The notes beneath the pieces were generated by a model. The model saw only the letters and a program-made list of their open reading frames with translations. It was not told where the DNA came from and did no database searches. Of a stretch of 64,000 nucleotides of DNA, positions 1-5,900 are shown piece by piece. Every line of letters starts with the position of its first letter. Within the stretch, counting starts at the first letter, position 1. The stretch is from Advenella mandrilli (lineage in GTDB: Bacteria > Pseudomonadota > Gammaproteobacteria > Burkholderiales > Burkholderiaceae_B): contig NZ_JAENGP010000004.1 in assembly GCF_016595155.1 (NCBI RefSeq), positions 124,001-188,000 on the forward strand, written 5' to 3'. The position numbers and the translations under genes are program-made.

Positions 1-32
1 ACGGCCTCAATGATTGCTGTTTGAGTATTCAT
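1..32 (-). CDS. Cro/YdaS-like regulator, first codons only
   Basis: A reading frame starts with ATG at base 32 on the minus strand and runs off the left edge; the ten visible residues are MNTQTAIIEA. The position, divergent from the CI gene and across palindromic operators, is that of Cro in lambdoid phages. The visible start is also compatible with YdaS-type Cro-like proteins, which often begin with a similar stretch before an HTH. No strong ribosome binding site is visible. The product is inferred from position and from ten residues only. Confidence 0.5.
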   Translation of the reverse strand, partial: MNTQTAIIEA

Positions 33-45
33 AAGCATAATTCTA

Positions 46-110
46 TACTAGTTTTTCTAGCAATGCTAGATACTCTTGTGTTGATGCAATTTTTTCTTGC
101 ATGGTTTAAT
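46..110. promoter_or_regulatory. cro/cI intergenic operators and leaderless cI promoter
   Basis: Palindromic sites lie between the divergent genes: ACTAGTTTTTCTAG (47-60), the perfect inverted repeat CTAGCAATGCTAG (57-69) and TGCAATTTTTTCTTGCA (85-101). Closely related sites recur at 4222-4254, as expected for an OR/OL pair bound by one repressor. A possible sigma-70 promoter for cI is TTGATG (81-86), an 18-base spacer, and TTTAAT (105-110). Its predicted start would fall almost on the cI ATG at 116. That would give a leaderless message like lambda cI from pRM, and fits the absence of a Shine-Dalgarno sequence. The sites are seen; repressor binding and the start point are inferred. Confidence 0.6.
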
Positions 111-115
111 GCGGT

Positions 116-775
116 ATGAGCACAATTCACGAACGCATTAAACGATTAAGAGAAAATTCAGGGCTTTCTATGGAGGCCCTAGCCGCCCTTTTGTCGCTAA
201 AATCATGGCAAACAATTCAGCAGTGGGAGAACGGGAAGACCGCGCCAAAAAGATCAAGAGTGGATGATGTGGCAAGAGTACTGAACACAACTTCCGAATA
301 CATTCTTTTCGGGGATGCTCAAGCGCAAACCGGCAATGAAGTAAAAGAGACACCGGCCGCGAATGAAAGTGAATTTACAAATATCCGCAGATTTGATTTG
401 CGAGCGTCTGCCGGGGAAGGCAGGCTTGTGTTTGATTATGATGCCCTTGAGCCATTCAAAATACGATCTGATTTCTTGAAAAAGAACGGTGCATCAGAAA
501 AGAACACGTTCTTTATGACCGCTAAGGGCGATAGCATGGAGCCGATCATACCGGACGGGGCTGATGTTCTAGTGGTTGAGAATGGCCATGAAATTATCAA
601 TGGCAAGGTATATGTGTTTTTCCTAAATAAAAACATATACATTAAGTCGCTTAGCAAAACTGAGGGAGGCATCGTGGCGCTTTCCTACAACCATGCTTAT
701 GATCCAATGTTTATTGGCCCAAAGGATAGCTTCAAGATTATCGGCCGCGTGATTATGTGTAGCTTTGTGCTTTAA
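116..775 (+). CDS. CI-type phage repressor (XRE HTH + S24 peptidase)
   Basis: This 219-residue lysogenic repressor should hold the lytic promoters off and be inactivated by RecA-stimulated self-cleavage. The N-terminal XRE helix-turn-helix spans about residues 4-66, with the recognition region around the SWQTIQQWENGK segment. A linker is followed by the LexA-like S24 domain. The probable cleavage bond is Ala99-Gly100, the catalytic serine is Ser140 in GDSMEP, and the general-base lysine is Lys177 in IYIKSL. All the parts needed for SOS induction are therefore present. The start follows directly on the -10 box without a Shine-Dalgarno, suggesting a leaderless message. The lipoprotein genes downstream lie on the same strand and are probably co-transcribed from the lysogen. 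Confidence 0.93.
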   Translation: MSTIHERIKRLRENSGLSMEALAALLSLKSWQTIQQWENGKTAPKRSRVDDVARVLNTTSEYILFGDAQAQTGNEVKETPAANESEFTNIRRFDLRASAGEGRLVFDYDALEPFKIRSDFLKKNGASEKNTFFMTAKGDSMEPIIPDGADVLVVENGHEIINGKVYVFFLNKNIYIKSLSKTEGGIVALSYNHAYDPMFIGPKDSFKIIGRVIMCSFVL

Positions 776-801
776 ATATTTTAACCTTGAGGTAATGAAA
801 T

Positions 802-1398
802 ATGAATATATTTTCAAAAGTTATTTTAACGACACTCGCAATGATTTCTATATCTGGCTGTGTAGCGCTCAATGAAATGTCTGGCATAGGCGCCATCAGG
901 GAAAACACTTCGACTTTTGATGGCTCGAAAGAAGTACTAATGGAGCCTGCGTTTGTGTATGCCGATACGTCCGGAATGAGCGGATGGCAGATAAAGATGG
1001 GCGTTCGCTGGAGCAGCAAAATGCCTAAAGATACGCTTGTTTTTGATGTTTATGTCGATGGAGCGCACAGCATAGAAAGAGGAAAGTCATTGTTATTTAA
1101 CATTGACGGAAAGGTGGTTGAGATCAGTACTATGGATGATACGACTGACTTCCAGCGAGTGCCTGGATTTGTTCATGCTGGCTCATACATCCCCGGGAGA
1201 TCTACATCTTCAAAACGTTATTACATTCCCTTTAGCCTGGCAAGCCAACTGGTTAATGCTAAAGATGTTCGTGTAAAAGTATTGCTTAGTAAGACCTATG
1301 TTGAAGGCATCTTTTCTACTGATGTAGTCGGTTCCGCCAAGCCGGCCATTATCAAGTACTTTGATAAGCTTAAAGAATATGGGGTATTTGTTAATTGA
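802..1398 (+). CDS. Putative prophage lipoprotein
   Basis: This 198-residue protein has a type II signal peptide: hydrophobic core about residues 5-17, and a lipobox ending at Cys20 in SISGC. The mature part has no domain I recognise; it looks beta-rich, with a charged C-terminal tail. A GAGG ribosome binding site precedes the ATG. It starts 26 bases after cI and is probably expressed with it in the lysogen. By position it corresponds to the lambda rex genes, so a role in altering the host envelope or excluding other phages is a reasonable guess, but nothing in the sequence proves it. Confidence 0.7.
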   Translation: MNIFSKVILTTLAMISISGCVALNEMSGIGAIRENTSTFDGSKEVLMEPAFVYADTSGMSGWQIKMGVRWSSKMPKDTLVFDVYVDGAHSIERGKSLLFNIDGKVVEISTMDDTTDFQRVPGFVHAGSYIPGRSTSSKRYYIPFSLASQLVNAKDVRVKVLLSKTYVEGIFSTDVVGSAKPAIIKYFDKLKEYGVFVN

Positions 1399-1448
1399 GG
1401 CTAAATTAGCTGAGATTTTAAAAAAATTTAATCATGGAGTAACGAAAA

Positions 1449-1862
1449 ATGAATCGTGTATTAAAAAATATCTTATTGATGGCATGCGTTGCCCTTGTTG
1501 GGTGCGCGTCTTCTGGCGTGAAAATTTCAGATGAAAAAATAGCTACCCTCCAGGACGGCAAGACCACTAAAACAGAGGTATTAGCATCATTTGGGCAGCC
1601 CACTTCTCAGCACAGAAACTCTGATGGCACATCAACATTGATTTATAGCCACTCTCAAACTCAAGCCCGGGCCATTACGTTTGTTCCTATTGTTGGTGCG
1701 TTTGCGGGTGGCGCTGACACCACATTTGGCTCAGTCGTATTGAATTTCGATAAGTCTGGCGTTCTGTCCAGCTATTCAACCAGCTCAGATCAACATGGCG
1801 TTGCCACAGGAATTGCGGCCGGGTCAGTAGAGCAAACGCAGCAGCCAAGGCAGCAGAATTAA
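1449..1862 (+). CDS. SmpA/OmlA (BamE-like) domain lipoprotein
   Basis: This 137-residue lipoprotein has a signal peptide and a lipobox at VGCAS (Cys19). The mature part reads LQDGKTTKTEVLASFGQPTS, the usual opening of the BamE/SmpA/OmlA fold, in which a helix ends in a G-x-P turn before a beta hairpin. The middle holds a hydrophobic Gly/Ala-rich stretch (about residues 80-95), and the C-terminus is Gln-rich and low in complexity. It follows the preceding lipoprotein in the presumed cI transcript and has a GGAG ribosome binding site. Such domains bind outer-membrane partners. An envelope-modifying or superinfection-exclusion role is inferred from position only. Confidence 0.75.
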   Translation: MNRVLKNILLMACVALVGCASSGVKISDEKIATLQDGKTTKTEVLASFGQPTSQHRNSDGTSTLIYSHSQTQARAITFVPIVGAFAGGADTTFGSVVLNFDKSGVLSSYSTSSDQHGVATGIAAGSVEQTQQPRQQN

Positions 1863-1881
1863 TTCCTCCTGGAGAAGCGCG

Positions 1882-2211
1882 GTGTTAATAAATTGCCCGG
1901 AGTGCAACTCCAATGTAAGCGACCAATCAACAAAGTGTGTTTCGTGCGGAATACAGCTAAAGGAGCCCAAAAGGGGTTTCTTTGGCACGGCATTCAAGTG
2001 GCTTTTTGTTGTTTTTAATGTCTTGATGCTACTGCTTTTGATTATGTACATGGTCGGGACCAATGATATTTTTGCCAACATGGTGGATCAGGTCGGCCTT
2101 GAGAAGACTATAAATAACTCAACGATGGGGTTTTTAATAGTTTTGGGCACCTGGATGGCTGGGGATATTATTCTTGGAATGCTGGTGTTGTTTACCAGAC
2201 CAAGGGATTGA
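1882..2211 (+). CDS. Zinc-ribbon membrane protein of unknown function
   Basis: This 109-residue protein starts with GTG at 1882 after a clear GGAGAAG ribosome binding site. The N-terminus holds a compact zinc ribbon: CPEC at about residues 5-8 and CVSC at about 19-22. Two hydrophobic segments follow (about residues 38-58 and 82-104), separated by a polar loop, so the ribbon and both termini are probably on the same membrane side. The layout matches zinc-ribbon/TM proteins of unknown role in many bacteria and phages. It lies 19 bases after the BamE-like gene and belongs to the same presumed lysogen-expressed block. Confidence 0.7.
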   Translation: MLINCPECNSNVSDQSTKCVSCGIQLKEPKRGFFGTAFKWLFVVFNVLMLLLLIMYMVGTNDIFANMVDQVGLEKTINNSTMGFLIVLGTWMAGDIILGMLVLFTRPRD

Positions 2212-2235
2212 TTGGGTTTTTGATGCGGGATAGAA

Positions 2236-3111
2236 ATGGGCAAAGAATCAAAAGACAAAAACAACATGATAGATGGCGAATCGGTAACGATAAGATATGA
2301 TGGTTTGGATAGCGCCGATCATCAAATAGATCTAAATCAACTTGGCGTTTCGCTTCAGGGATTCGCCAGAATTTTGGCTGTTTGCTCCCATTTTTCCGTC
2401 ACCGGGCAGTACAATAAACAATACGATGCTTTATCAGTAAAAGTATATGCCGCTCCGGTCGAGAAACACAATTGCTACGAGGTAATGGCTGTAATTCAAG
2501 GCGTGGCGCAGTCCGGGCAGTTTTGGAGCGGAACAGGAGGCGCTCTTCTAACGGGGCTGATTGGCTATATATTTAATCGCCGAAAAGAGGTCGAAATGAA
2601 ACATCTAAGCAAAGCGCTGGAACAATCGCTTGGCCAAAATGCAGAAAATGCAAGTAGACTTATGACGGTAATTGAAAAAATGGCCGATGGGCTTGCTGCA
2701 TCCGCTCGTCAGGCGCTTGCCCCAATAGGAAATTCTTGTAGCGACATAAGCATCACCGAAAAAAAAGAAGGAACTACCGTAAAGTTCGACCAGAAAACAA
2801 AAAACCTTGTGATGATACCGAAAACATCCACTATTGAGCCCACCCGTGAATACAACGGATATATTGTGGAAATGGATATTCGCAATGGGAATTGCAAAAT
2901 TGAGCTTGCGGGCTCCACTGAAGATCAAGTGACGGTATCCGCAGTCATCTCAGATCCGATTGCGTCATTGGCCGGTAACTCTTATGCTATTTCAATGGCA
3001 AATCGAACGGCAATTAAGTTTCTCGCAAAAGCCGAAATTGATCAAGATGGAAATATCAGCAGACTGCACATTAGTGATTTAGTTGCTCCGCCAAAAGCAA
3101 GCTCGACTTAA
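2236..3111 (+). CDS. Conserved prophage protein of unknown function
   Basis: This 291-residue protein opens with a beta-type segment (GESVTIRYDGLDSADHQIDL), then a region ending near the hydrophobic, Gly-rich stretch ALLTGLIGYIF (about residues 103-113). A charged helix and a second beta-rich half (about 170-285) follow. The N-terminal pattern recalls a family I remember as DUF7946, found in phage and mobile cargo, but this match comes from memory and is uncertain. No catalytic motif is visible. It is the last gene of the cI-side block and is followed by a hairpin terminator. Confidence 0.65.
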   Translation: MGKESKDKNNMIDGESVTIRYDGLDSADHQIDLNQLGVSLQGFARILAVCSHFSVTGQYNKQYDALSVKVYAAPVEKHNCYEVMAVIQGVAQSGQFWSGTGGALLTGLIGYIFNRRKEVEMKHLSKALEQSLGQNAENASRLMTVIEKMADGLAASARQALAPIGNSCSDISITEKKEGTTVKFDQKTKNLVMIPKTSTIEPTREYNGYIVEMDIRNGNCKIELAGSTEDQVTVSAVISDPIASLAGNSYAISMANRTAIKFLAKAEIDQDGNISRLHISDLVAPPKASST

Positions 3112-3123
3112 GCCCATCAAACC

Positions 3124-3154
3124 AAGCCGCACACGATGCGGCTTATTAATGTAT
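3124..3154. terminator. Bidirectional terminator-like hairpin
   Basis: An eight-base perfect inverted repeat, AAGCCGCA / TGCGGCTT (3124-3131 and 3137-3144), with a five-base loop is followed by a T-rich stretch. It lies between two convergent genes, ending the cI-side transcript and probably also the opposing DUF4760 gene, whose stop codon adjoins it. Confidence 0.7.
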
Positions 3155-3655
3155 TTTCTTTAGTGGTTTCTTTTCCCAGCGACGAGCAAGCCACTCAAAC
3201 TCCTGAAATAGCGTCTCTCTTCCTGTTTTACGCCTGATTTCCATTATTAATGGTTTTGTGGCGCGCCATATTTTCATGTTGTTAGAATATTGAGTGTCTT
3301 TATAAATTTCTTCTTCAAAAGCCTTGCATCGAATACCCTTGGCTATGAATTCTTTTTGATTAAGCACCATGAGAATTAATTTTTTATCTTCGGACTCGTC
3401 ATTATTGTATCCATCCATAAAATTATAATTAGGGATATCTAATATTTCATAAATTCTGGCTTTTGCTTTATTAAGCTTATCGTTATTTCTTTCATCTAAT
3501 ATCACGTCAATTGTCGCTCTCCTGCGTGCCTGGGTTGCTTGATGGCGCCACATAAAGAAAGCAATGATCGCAGATATAACAATGGCTCCTGTTTGTGTCC
3601 AGAAGCCATATGTTTCACCTAAGATTAGGTCGCTATTTACTACTGATGGATCCAT
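3146..3655 (-). CDS. DUF4760-family membrane-anchored protein
   Basis: This 169-residue protein has one N-terminal membrane segment (about residues 20-40, rich in Ile/Ala, followed by positive charges) and a cytoplasmic helical domain. The segment order (RRRATIDVILDER, then MVLNQKEFIAKGI, then a C-terminal FEWLARRW) fits the DUF4760 family, whose function is unknown. It points leftward, against all its neighbours, with its own AT-rich upstream region. It sits in the immunity cargo block, so it looks like an independently expressed 'moron'. A phage-exclusion role is possible but not shown. The ribosome binding site is weak. Confidence 0.68.
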   Translation of the reverse strand: MDPSVVNSDLILGETYGFWTQTGAIVISAIIAFFMWRHQATQARRRATIDVILDERNNDKLNKAKARIYEILDIPNYNFMDGYNNDESEDKKLILMVLNQKEFIAKGIRCKAFEEEIYKDTQYSNNMKIWRATKPLIMEIRRKTGRETLFQEFEWLARRWEKKPLKKIH

Positions 3656-3888
3656 ACGTTACTAGCCATCCCATCCGTCACTTACTCTCATAACCATCTC
3701 CTTTTCTAACAAAAAACATATAATCCAACAAAACAACCGGCGACAAAAAAAGCCTTCCTATGACAAGGAAAGCCCGGTTACCGCCACTGTTTTATTAAAG
3801 ATCGACCCTGATAATATAACACATACATAAGTATAAGTCCCGTTAATGTTGTTGATTCCTATCTTCCCCCTCTCGCGATGCGGTTTAT

Positions 3889-4095
3889 TCAATTCAACCT
3901 CCGCAAAAATCCCAGGGCATCCACAAGCAGCTGCCTAAATCGCTCATCGAGCGCGCCCTCCTCTTCTTGATTCATCCAGGCCACAAATTCATCAAAAGTC
4001 AAAACGTCCAGCCGGATCATTTCATTTTCGGTGATAAGGACAAAACCGCTGTCGTGTAAAAGATTGCCGTCCGGCAGTAATGTAAAAGTATTCAT
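3889..4095 (-). CDS. Small hypothetical protein
   Basis: This 68-residue acidic protein begins MNTFTLLPDGNLLHDSGF and ends in a helical, Leu/Arg-rich tail. I recognise no family. The 233 bases between it and the DUF4760 gene hold only a weak hairpin and no other frame I would support. No good ribosome binding site is visible. Its placement between the cargo block and the early operator, on the minus strand, would fit a small regulator or another lysogen-expressed gene, but this is a guess. Confidence 0.45.
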   Translation of the reverse strand: MNTFTLLPDGNLLHDSGFVLITENEMIRLDVLTFDEFVAWMNQEEEGALDERFRQLLVDALGFLRRLN

Positions 4096-4221
4096 GACCG
4101 AATATTAAGCCGGCGGCTGGCCTGAGCCGGGCCAAAGTGGGCAATTTTAGCCATTGTTGCAATTCACCCCAATCAACACAACCATCAAATTTACATTTTG
4201 TTTCTATTTCACTATGCTTTA

Positions 4222-4263
4222 TTGCTAGTTTTTCTTGCATACTAGTTTTTCTAGTGGTAATAT
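4222..4263 (+). promoter_or_regulatory. pL-like early promoter with CI operators
   Basis: Seen: a good sigma-70 promoter, TTGCAT (4235-4240), an exact 17-base spacer, and TAATAT (4258-4263). Two repressor-type sites overlap it. TGCTAGTTTTTCTTGCA (4223-4239) covers the -35 box. TACTAGTTTTTCTAG (4240-4254) fills the spacer and is identical to bases 46-60 beside cI. Transcription should start near 4270 and run right into the structured RNA region and recombination genes. Repression by CI is inferred from the shared sites. Confidence 0.75.
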
Positions 4264-4302
4264 TCAACTCATGCACTCAACGGAGCGCACGCTTCAAACG
4301 AA

Positions 4303-4314
4303 GCTTCTTTAACA
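4303..4314 (+). promoter_or_regulatory. boxA-like antitermination motif
   Basis: The sequence GCTTCTTTAACA contains TCTTTAACA, which matches the core of the bacterial rRNA/phage boxA consensus (TGCTCTTTAACA). It lies about 35 bases into the predicted early transcript and directly before the long-range RNA helix. A small hairpin, GCTTC-AAAC-GAAGC (4291-4304), just precedes it, in a boxB-like order reversed relative to lambda nut. A second, weaker boxA-like string follows at 4841-4850. Function is inferred. Confidence 0.5.
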
Positions 4315-4316
4315 AC

Positions 4317-4834
4317 TGAACTTAGGCGAGAGGCCATAACGAAAAAAGGCAAGGTGTATTAGCACCCTGCCCTTGGATTCGCAGCCAGCCCCTTTCGAGG
4401 CTGGGGCACTTCTAGCTGACGAAAAGCATGAACAAGCCAGCCAATAGCTTTATGGCCTGTTTGTAGCTCAACGTCATCTTGATTGTCAGTTCTATCATGG
4501 CAAAAAGCCCCGAAAGAAGTTGACAGGCCTGCCAACAGTTAAGGGTTGGCATTTATATAGCGCCGTGCCTGGCGCTTTGCGAATCAGTACCCGGGTACTT
4601 TTCCGCACTCATCCAACCCTCGGCAAGATGAGTCGGCTAACCCCAAATCTCAGAATCTTTTGTCTTGCTAAGCGTACCGGGTAAGTGCATCAGCACCATC
4701 CGAGGGGCTATCCAACCCCTGGCTTGCAAGAGATTTAAGAAATGGTTTTCACCTTCAGCGGTTTACTAGGCCGCAACCGGAGTTAGTGGATCCGGCAAGG
4801 TGATTATAGCTGAATGGCCTCTCCCCTAAGTTTG
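4317..4834 (+). ncRNA. Large structured non-coding RNA closed by an 18-pair helix
   Basis: Bases 4319-4337 pair with 4814-4832 in 18 Watson-Crick pairs with one C-C mismatch, plus two outer G-U pairs (4317-4834, 4318-4833). About 476 bases lie between the arms and no credible gene fits. Inside are many local hairpins: GGCA/GGTG..CACC/TGCC (4348-4371), CCAGCC..GGCTGG (about 4385-4404), AACAAGCCA..TGGCCTGTT (about 4431-4461), GCCAAC..GTTGGC (about 4531-4550), AGCGCC..GGCGCT (about 4559-4576), ACTCATC..GATGAGT (about 4606-4632), GTGC..GCAC (about 4686-4696) and CCGGA..TCCGG. ACCCGG near 4590 could pair with CCGGGT near 4677. Size, prophage setting and ornate folding recall the ROOL and GOLLD classes, but I cannot confirm membership. 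Confidence 0.72.
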
Positions 4835-4835
4835 G

Positions 4836-5086
4836 TTTGATCTTTAAAAAACTGGAATCGATAAACACGGAAATGATGCCGATCACGGCATGGCTATCCG
4901 CAGGACGAAACGCTTTACTCCTGAGTGAAAGATCAAGGCCCTTCAGCGCTGGATATGAGTCAGGGAGACTTAGCGAAAGCCCGCGAAATGCGAGAGTCCA
5001 GATGTTGATTGTATTGCCATCCTTTTACCGGAGCCGACGAGGGAACAGCCGGTAACTGGGTGGCAGGCATTCTAACGAGTGCCATC
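4836..5086 (+). ncRNA. Second structured RNA domain after the large RNA
   Basis: TTGATCTTT (4837-4845) is perfectly complementary to AAAGATCAA (4928-4936). Inside this helix is a perfect six-pair hairpin, ATGCCG-ATCA-CGGCAT (4876-4891), and an AGGA..TCCT pairing. Beyond it are ACCGG..CCGGT (about 5028-5054) and a seven-pair hairpin with a four-base loop at about 5066-5083. A frame of 72 codons crosses the region but has no ribosome binding site or protein-like composition. It may be a further domain of the upstream RNA rather than a separate molecule. Confidence 0.5.
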
Positions 5087-5185
5087 TATTGAGCAGGTTC
5101 CGCCGGGAGTTATTCACCCGGCACCAATTAACCAATTGCACAAAAAATAATTGAAAAACGAATTAAAACGGGAGCCTGCTCAATA
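5087..5185 (+). ncRNA. 15-pair stem-loop leader upstream of a small phage gene
   Basis: Bases 5087-5101 pair with 5171-5185 over 15 consecutive positions, including one G-U. The loop carries an inner hairpin, GCCGGG..CCCGGC (about 5103-5123), and an A/T-rich stretch. The 3' arm ends 27 bases before the ATG of the next gene, leaving its AAAGGAA ribosome binding site free. It could stabilise the message, act as a processing site, or be the third domain of the structured RNA. Confidence 0.55.
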
Positions 5186-5212
5186 AATACCAACCACCAA
5201 CAAAGGAAATTT

Positions 5213-5407
5213 ATGCAACCTCACCAACAAAGAGTAGTTGAAGAAAAATCGGAACTGGACGAGCGCCGCACAAAGCTTGGCGAATTCAAAAATACAGATC
5301 TTTTTGCCTCCCTTCCTTGGCAGGAGCAGGAGCGATTGAATACGCAGGCGCACATTATGACGATGTATAGCGCAATTTTGGGTGAGCGGATTACTCAGTT
5401 TAAATAA
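5213..5407 (+). CDS. Small conserved phage protein (crAss001_48-related type)
   Basis: This 64-residue, highly helical and charged protein has an excellent AAAGGAA ribosome binding site. The pattern QQRVVEEKSELDERRTKLGEF, then an LPWQEQERL segment, then a closing YSAILGERI helix matches a family of small phage proteins named as related to crAss001_48. These are common in early operons of temperate phages; their function is unknown. The gene stands between structured non-coding stretches, so it is a short coding island in an otherwise RNA-like leader. Confidence 0.8.
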   Translation: MQPHQQRVVEEKSELDERRTKLGEFKNTDLFASLPWQEQERLNTQAHIMTMYSAILGERITQFK

Positions 5408-5634
5408 ACAGCCCAACCCCGCATAGGGTAAAGACCGGTTCGCAACGGTGGGCAAATAGCGAGAACGGTAGCGGATAGTGATCTGCATTAAAGCGCCAGA
5501 GCTGATTTCATAACTGACTCCTTGCGGTACGGTTTTGCTGGTTTTCCGTGATAAACCAGCCACGTTACTCCTGTAATGAGTATGACGGGCGGCTGAAGAC
5601 ATGAGCCGATGACCACCCCGGGAAAGTAGCGGGG
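5408..5634 (+). ncRNA. Third structured non-coding stretch
   Basis: No supported gene lies between the stop at 5407 and 5709. Seen helices: GCCCA..TGGGC around 5411-5453 enclosing ACCG..CGGT; a perfect eight-pair hairpin GCTGGTTT..AAACCAGC (5537-5560, loop of eight); ACTC..GAGT (about 5566-5580) flanked by CGT..ACG; CGGCT..AGCCG (about 5591-5607); and CCCCG..CGGGG (about 5616-5634). The density of hairpins resembles the RNA at 4317-4834 more than spacer DNA. Its role is unknown. Confidence 0.5.
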
Positions 5635-5713
5635 GCCATCAAGAATCCACTCGGGCAGCAGCGGAAGCCAAGGCCGAAGGGGAGCGTAAGTCCGGGAGTG
5701 GATTCTTGATGGC
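5635..5713 (+). promoter_or_regulatory. 17-bp perfect hairpin covering a start codon
   Basis: Bases 5635-5651 and 5697-5713 form a perfect 17-base inverted repeat around a 45-base purine-rich loop. The 3' arm contains the ATG at 5709, and the GGGAG Shine-Dalgarno (5694-5698) lies at its edge. When folded, ribosome access to the next small gene should be blocked. This is the layout of a translational switch or attenuator: an alternative fold, an antisense partner, a protein or a ligand in the loop would release the start. Confidence 0.6.
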
Positions 5714-5900
5714 TTTAATCGCGGCTTATATGGCTGGATGGCAGTTAGCCGCCAAACTAGTTGGCATACATGCGAAAGCAGAGGATCTCCTTCCAGCAGC
5801 CATCAACCTATTTTTTCAGCACAACGACTGTCAGTATGAAGTCCGTGAAAAGTCCCGTAAATGTGCGATACCGGGATGCTCATGCGTACACGGGCATTAG
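5709..5900 (+). CDS. Small phage protein with Cys-rich tail
   Basis: This 63-residue protein opens with a hydrophobic helix (MALIAAYMAGWQLAAKLVG) and ends in a Cys/His cluster (CAIPGCSCVHGH) that could bind a metal. I recognise no family. The ATG lies within the 3' arm of a 17-bp hairpin, with a GGGAG Shine-Dalgarno ten bases upstream. A TTG one codon before it is a less likely start. It is on the strand of the early operon, with RNA-like sequence on both sides. Confidence 0.5.
   Translation: MALIAAYMAGWQLAAKLVGIHAKAEDLLPAAINLFFQHNDCQYEVREKSRKCAIPGCSCVHGH

Noticed and set aside
4022-4276. 84-codon minus-strand frame overlapping the early operator
   Set aside because: It lacks a ribosome binding site, runs through the promoter and operator sites and overlaps the more plausible gene at 3889-4095; the sequence resembles no known regulator.
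4900-4936. Possible hammerhead-like string (CTGAGTGA with GAAA nearby)
   Set aside because: The core spacing does not match CUGANGA...GAAA and no three-stem junction can be drawn.
4837-5055. 72-codon plus-strand frame after the large RNA
   Set aside because: No ribosome binding site, composition not protein-like, and it is crossed by several hairpins.
5180-5602. 140-codon minus-strand frame
   Set aside because: It is antisense to a well-supported small gene and to the hairpin region, with no start signal.
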